NCBI GenBank assembly: GCA_041655595.1
Contig: JBBAFB010000122.1
Span: forward strand, 1 to 6,329
Source of the DNA: JBBAFB01 sp041655595
GTDB lineage: Bacteria > Bacillota > DULZ01
DNA length: 6,329 nt
Reading direction: 5' to 3'
Below the pieces are notes generated by a model that made no database searches, was not told the DNA's origin, and saw only the letters and a list, made by a program, of their open reading frames with translations. Positions 5,270 to 6,329 of this stretch are shown piece after piece (position 1 is the stretch's first letter; every line of letters begins with the position of its first letter). A program made the translations under genes and the position numbers.

Positions 5270-5298
5270 GCAGGAATCTGTAAATTTGTCTTGAAAAT
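5270..5298 (+). promoter_or_regulatory. Possible sigma-H-like promoter
   Basis: GCAGGAATC (5270-5278) fits the sigma-H -35 pattern RnAGGAwww. After 11 bases, CTTGAAAAT (5290-5298) approximates the -10 pattern RnnGAATww, with GAAA for GAAT and C for the purine. It would start transcription about 85-90 bases before the small ORF at 5393. A single imperfect match in AT-rich sequence is weak evidence. Confidence 0.25.
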
Positions 5299-5392
5299 AA
5301 TAATATTAATGTTCTTTTAAGCTAGTTTAGATTGCAATATGCAGTACGGGGCTATTTAACACTAATTTACACCAGCATGGGAGGAAGGTAGT

Positions 5393-5509
5393 ATGAAATG
5401 GTCTATTACCGTTTTTTTTGGAGGATTTACTTTCTTAAATCTTTACGGTAAAGGGCAAAAGGAACAAGATTATGAATTAGAAGGGCTGGTTTTCTATGAT
5501 TTGGGATGA
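5393..5509 (+). CDS. Small ORF (38 residues) overlapping the start of paaK
   Basis: ATG at 5393 is preceded by a strong purine-rich site GGGAGGAAGG (5379-5388), the best ribosome binding site in this part of the window. The frame runs 38 codons to TGA at 5507-5509. The product begins MKWSITVFFGGFTFLNLYG, a short hydrophobic stretch that could be membrane-associated, and continues with a polar acidic part (KGQKEQDYELEG). It overlaps the paaK start at 5496 by 14 bases in another frame, so ribosomes finishing it would stop next to the paaK ATG, an arrangement suited to translational coupling. I do not recognise the peptide. It could be a genuine small protein, a leader peptide, or the remnant of a longer gene. 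Confidence 0.5.
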   Translation: MKWSITVFFGGFTFLNLYGKGQKEQDYELEGLVFYDLG

Positions 5510-6329
5510 AAAGTGGGAATGTGCTTCTAGGGAAACAATTGAAACGATCCAATTGGAGCGCTTACAAAAAACAGTCAAAAAGGTTTACGAAAGGGTTCCT
5601 TATTATAAAAAAGCTTTTGCCGAGGTCAACCTTGAACCGGGGGACATTAAAAGTCTAAGTGATTTGCAAAAATTACCCTTTACGACGAAAGAGGCCTTGA
5701 GGGATAATTACCCCTTTGGGCTTTTTGCTGTGCCGATTAATCAGATGTTGAGAATTCATGCCTCTTCCGGTACAACAGGTAAGCCCACAGTGGTAGGCTA
5801 TACAAAAAAGGATTTGGATACTTGGTCTGATTTAGTAGCAAGGGTTGTTACCGCGGCAGGGGTCAGTGCCGGCGATATAGCCCAAGTGTCGTTTGGCTAC
5901 GGTCTATTTACCGGAGCCTTTGGATTGCACTATGGCCTGGAAAAAGCAGGGGCGCTAGTAGTTCCCGCTTCTACCGGTCAAACAGAGAGGCAAATTATGC
6001 TGATGCAAGATTTCGGGGTGACGGCTTTGATTGCAACCCCCTCCTACGCCCTCTATTTGGCGGAAGTAGCGGAAAAAATAGGCCTAGATCCCAGAAAGAT
6101 GCCGCTGAAATACGGCTTGTTTGGTTCGGAGGCTTGCACGGAGGAAATGCGGGCTAAATTGGAGGAACGATGGGACATTTTGGCTACTGATAATTATGGG
6201 ATGAGTGAGGTAATCGGTCCCGGAGTTTCGGGCGAGTGTGAATATAAAGATGGGCTCCATATTGCGGAGGACCATTTTATTGTTGAGGTCATTGATCCGG
6301 AAACGGAAAAACCTGTTCCGCGAGGCGAG
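5496..6329 (+). CDS. paaK: Phenylacetate-CoA ligase, N-terminal part (right end cut by window)
   Basis: This AMP-forming ligase activates phenylacetate, or a related aryl acid, with ATP and CoA to an acyl-CoA in the cytoplasm. The 278 visible codons cover most of the adenylate-forming N-domain; the family is about 430 residues, so the C-terminal cap lies off the right edge. Visible motifs are KVYERVPYYKKAF near residue 29, LQKLPFTTKEALRDNYPFGL (57-76), the ATP-binding loop SSGTTGKPT (90-98), FGYGLFTGAFGLHYG (133-147), LFGSEACTEEMR (208-219), DNYGMSEVIGPGVSGEC (232-248) and GLHIAEDHFIVEVIDP (253-268). These are characteristic of PaaK rather than other acyl-CoA synthetases. The ATG at 5496 is preceded by AGAAGGG about 10 bases upstream and lies inside the 38-codon ORF. 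In anaerobes paaK homologues often sit with indolepyruvate:ferredoxin oxidoreductase genes, which cannot be checked here. The exact aryl substrate is not determined by sequence. Confidence 0.95.
   Translation, partial: MIWDEKWECASRETIETIQLERLQKTVKKVYERVPYYKKAFAEVNLEPGDIKSLSDLQKLPFTTKEALRDNYPFGLFAVPINQMLRIHASSGTTGKPTVVGYTKKDLDTWSDLVARVVTAAGVSAGDIAQVSFGYGLFTGAFGLHYGLEKAGALVVPASTGQTERQIMLMQDFGVTALIATPSYALYLAEVAEKIGLDPRKMPLKYGLFGSEACTEEMRAKLEERWDILATDNYGMSEVIGPGVSGECEYKDGLHIAEDHFIVEVIDPETEKPVPRGE

Larger units (their letters stand above)
5058..5392. other. Divergent intergenic region between HD-GYP gene and small ORF/paaK
   Basis: These 335 bases are AT-rich with several T and A runs and no substantial ORF. 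They contain an 11-bp hairpin (5211-5248) with an AGGAGG sequence in its right half, a possible sigma-H-like promoter (5270-5298), and the ribosome binding site for the ORF at 5393 (GGGAGGAAGG, 5379-5388). On the minus strand GATAATATG (around 5120-5130) may serve as a -10 for the HD-GYP gene, but no convincing -35 accompanies it. I found no recognisable cyclic-di-GMP riboswitch or T-box. Confidence 0.6.

Noticed and set aside
5058..5392. Cyclic-di-GMP riboswitch near the HD-GYP gene
   Set aside because: The hairpin at 5211-5248 lacks the conserved GEMM core and two-helix layout.
6084..6275. Minus-strand 63-codon frame inside paaK
   Set aside because: It is antisense to conserved PaaK motifs, with no start signal.

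Overview
The window looks like chromosomal DNA from an anaerobic Firmicute of the Clostridia/Peptococcaceae kind. This is inferred from strong AGGAGG-type ribosome binding sites, TTG and GTG starts, moderately AT-rich sequence with very AT-rich gaps, and the gene content: a clostridial-style HD-GYP protein and a phenylacetate-CoA ligase. I cannot name the species. There is no rRNA, tRNA, CRISPR array, transposase or other mobile-element signal.

Layout, left to right. (1) Positions 1-226 hold the last 74 codons of argF (ornithine carbamoyltransferase), + strand. (2) Positions 275-868 (+) are one open frame encoding a small membrane protein. A well-placed ATG lies at 503, but the frame upstream encodes two further hydrophobic segments and has no convincing start. 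(3) Positions 943-2327 (-) are two tightly coupled genes for multi-pass membrane proteins that I do not recognise (237 and 223 residues, TAATG overlap). They have their own intrinsic terminator at 885-920 and an upstream leader that carries a perfect 12-bp palindrome. (4) Positions 2677-3983 (+) are a probable two-gene operon: a small single-domain cupin, then cysK (O-acetylserine sulfhydrylase, TTG start). (5) Positions 3996-5057 (-) encode an HD-GYP protein, a likely cyclic-di-GMP phosphodiesterase, convergent with cysK across 12 bases. (6) Positions 5058-5392 are a noncoding divergent region with an 11-bp hairpin and a possible sigma-H-like promoter. (7) Positions 5393-5509 (+) are a 38-codon small ORF with a good ribosome binding site. 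It overlaps by 14 bases the start of paaK (phenylacetate-CoA ligase), which runs off the right edge at 6329 with 278 codons visible.

The genes do not form one obvious pathway. They read as several short transcription units: arginine biosynthesis, cysteine biosynthesis with a cupin partner, second-messenger turnover, aryl-acid activation, and one uncharacterised membrane pair. The pair at 943-2327 is the best candidate for undescribed biology. It combines two unknown integral membrane proteins made in a coupled manner, a dedicated terminator, and a symmetric operator-like element resembling DtxR/MntR-type metal-regulator sites.
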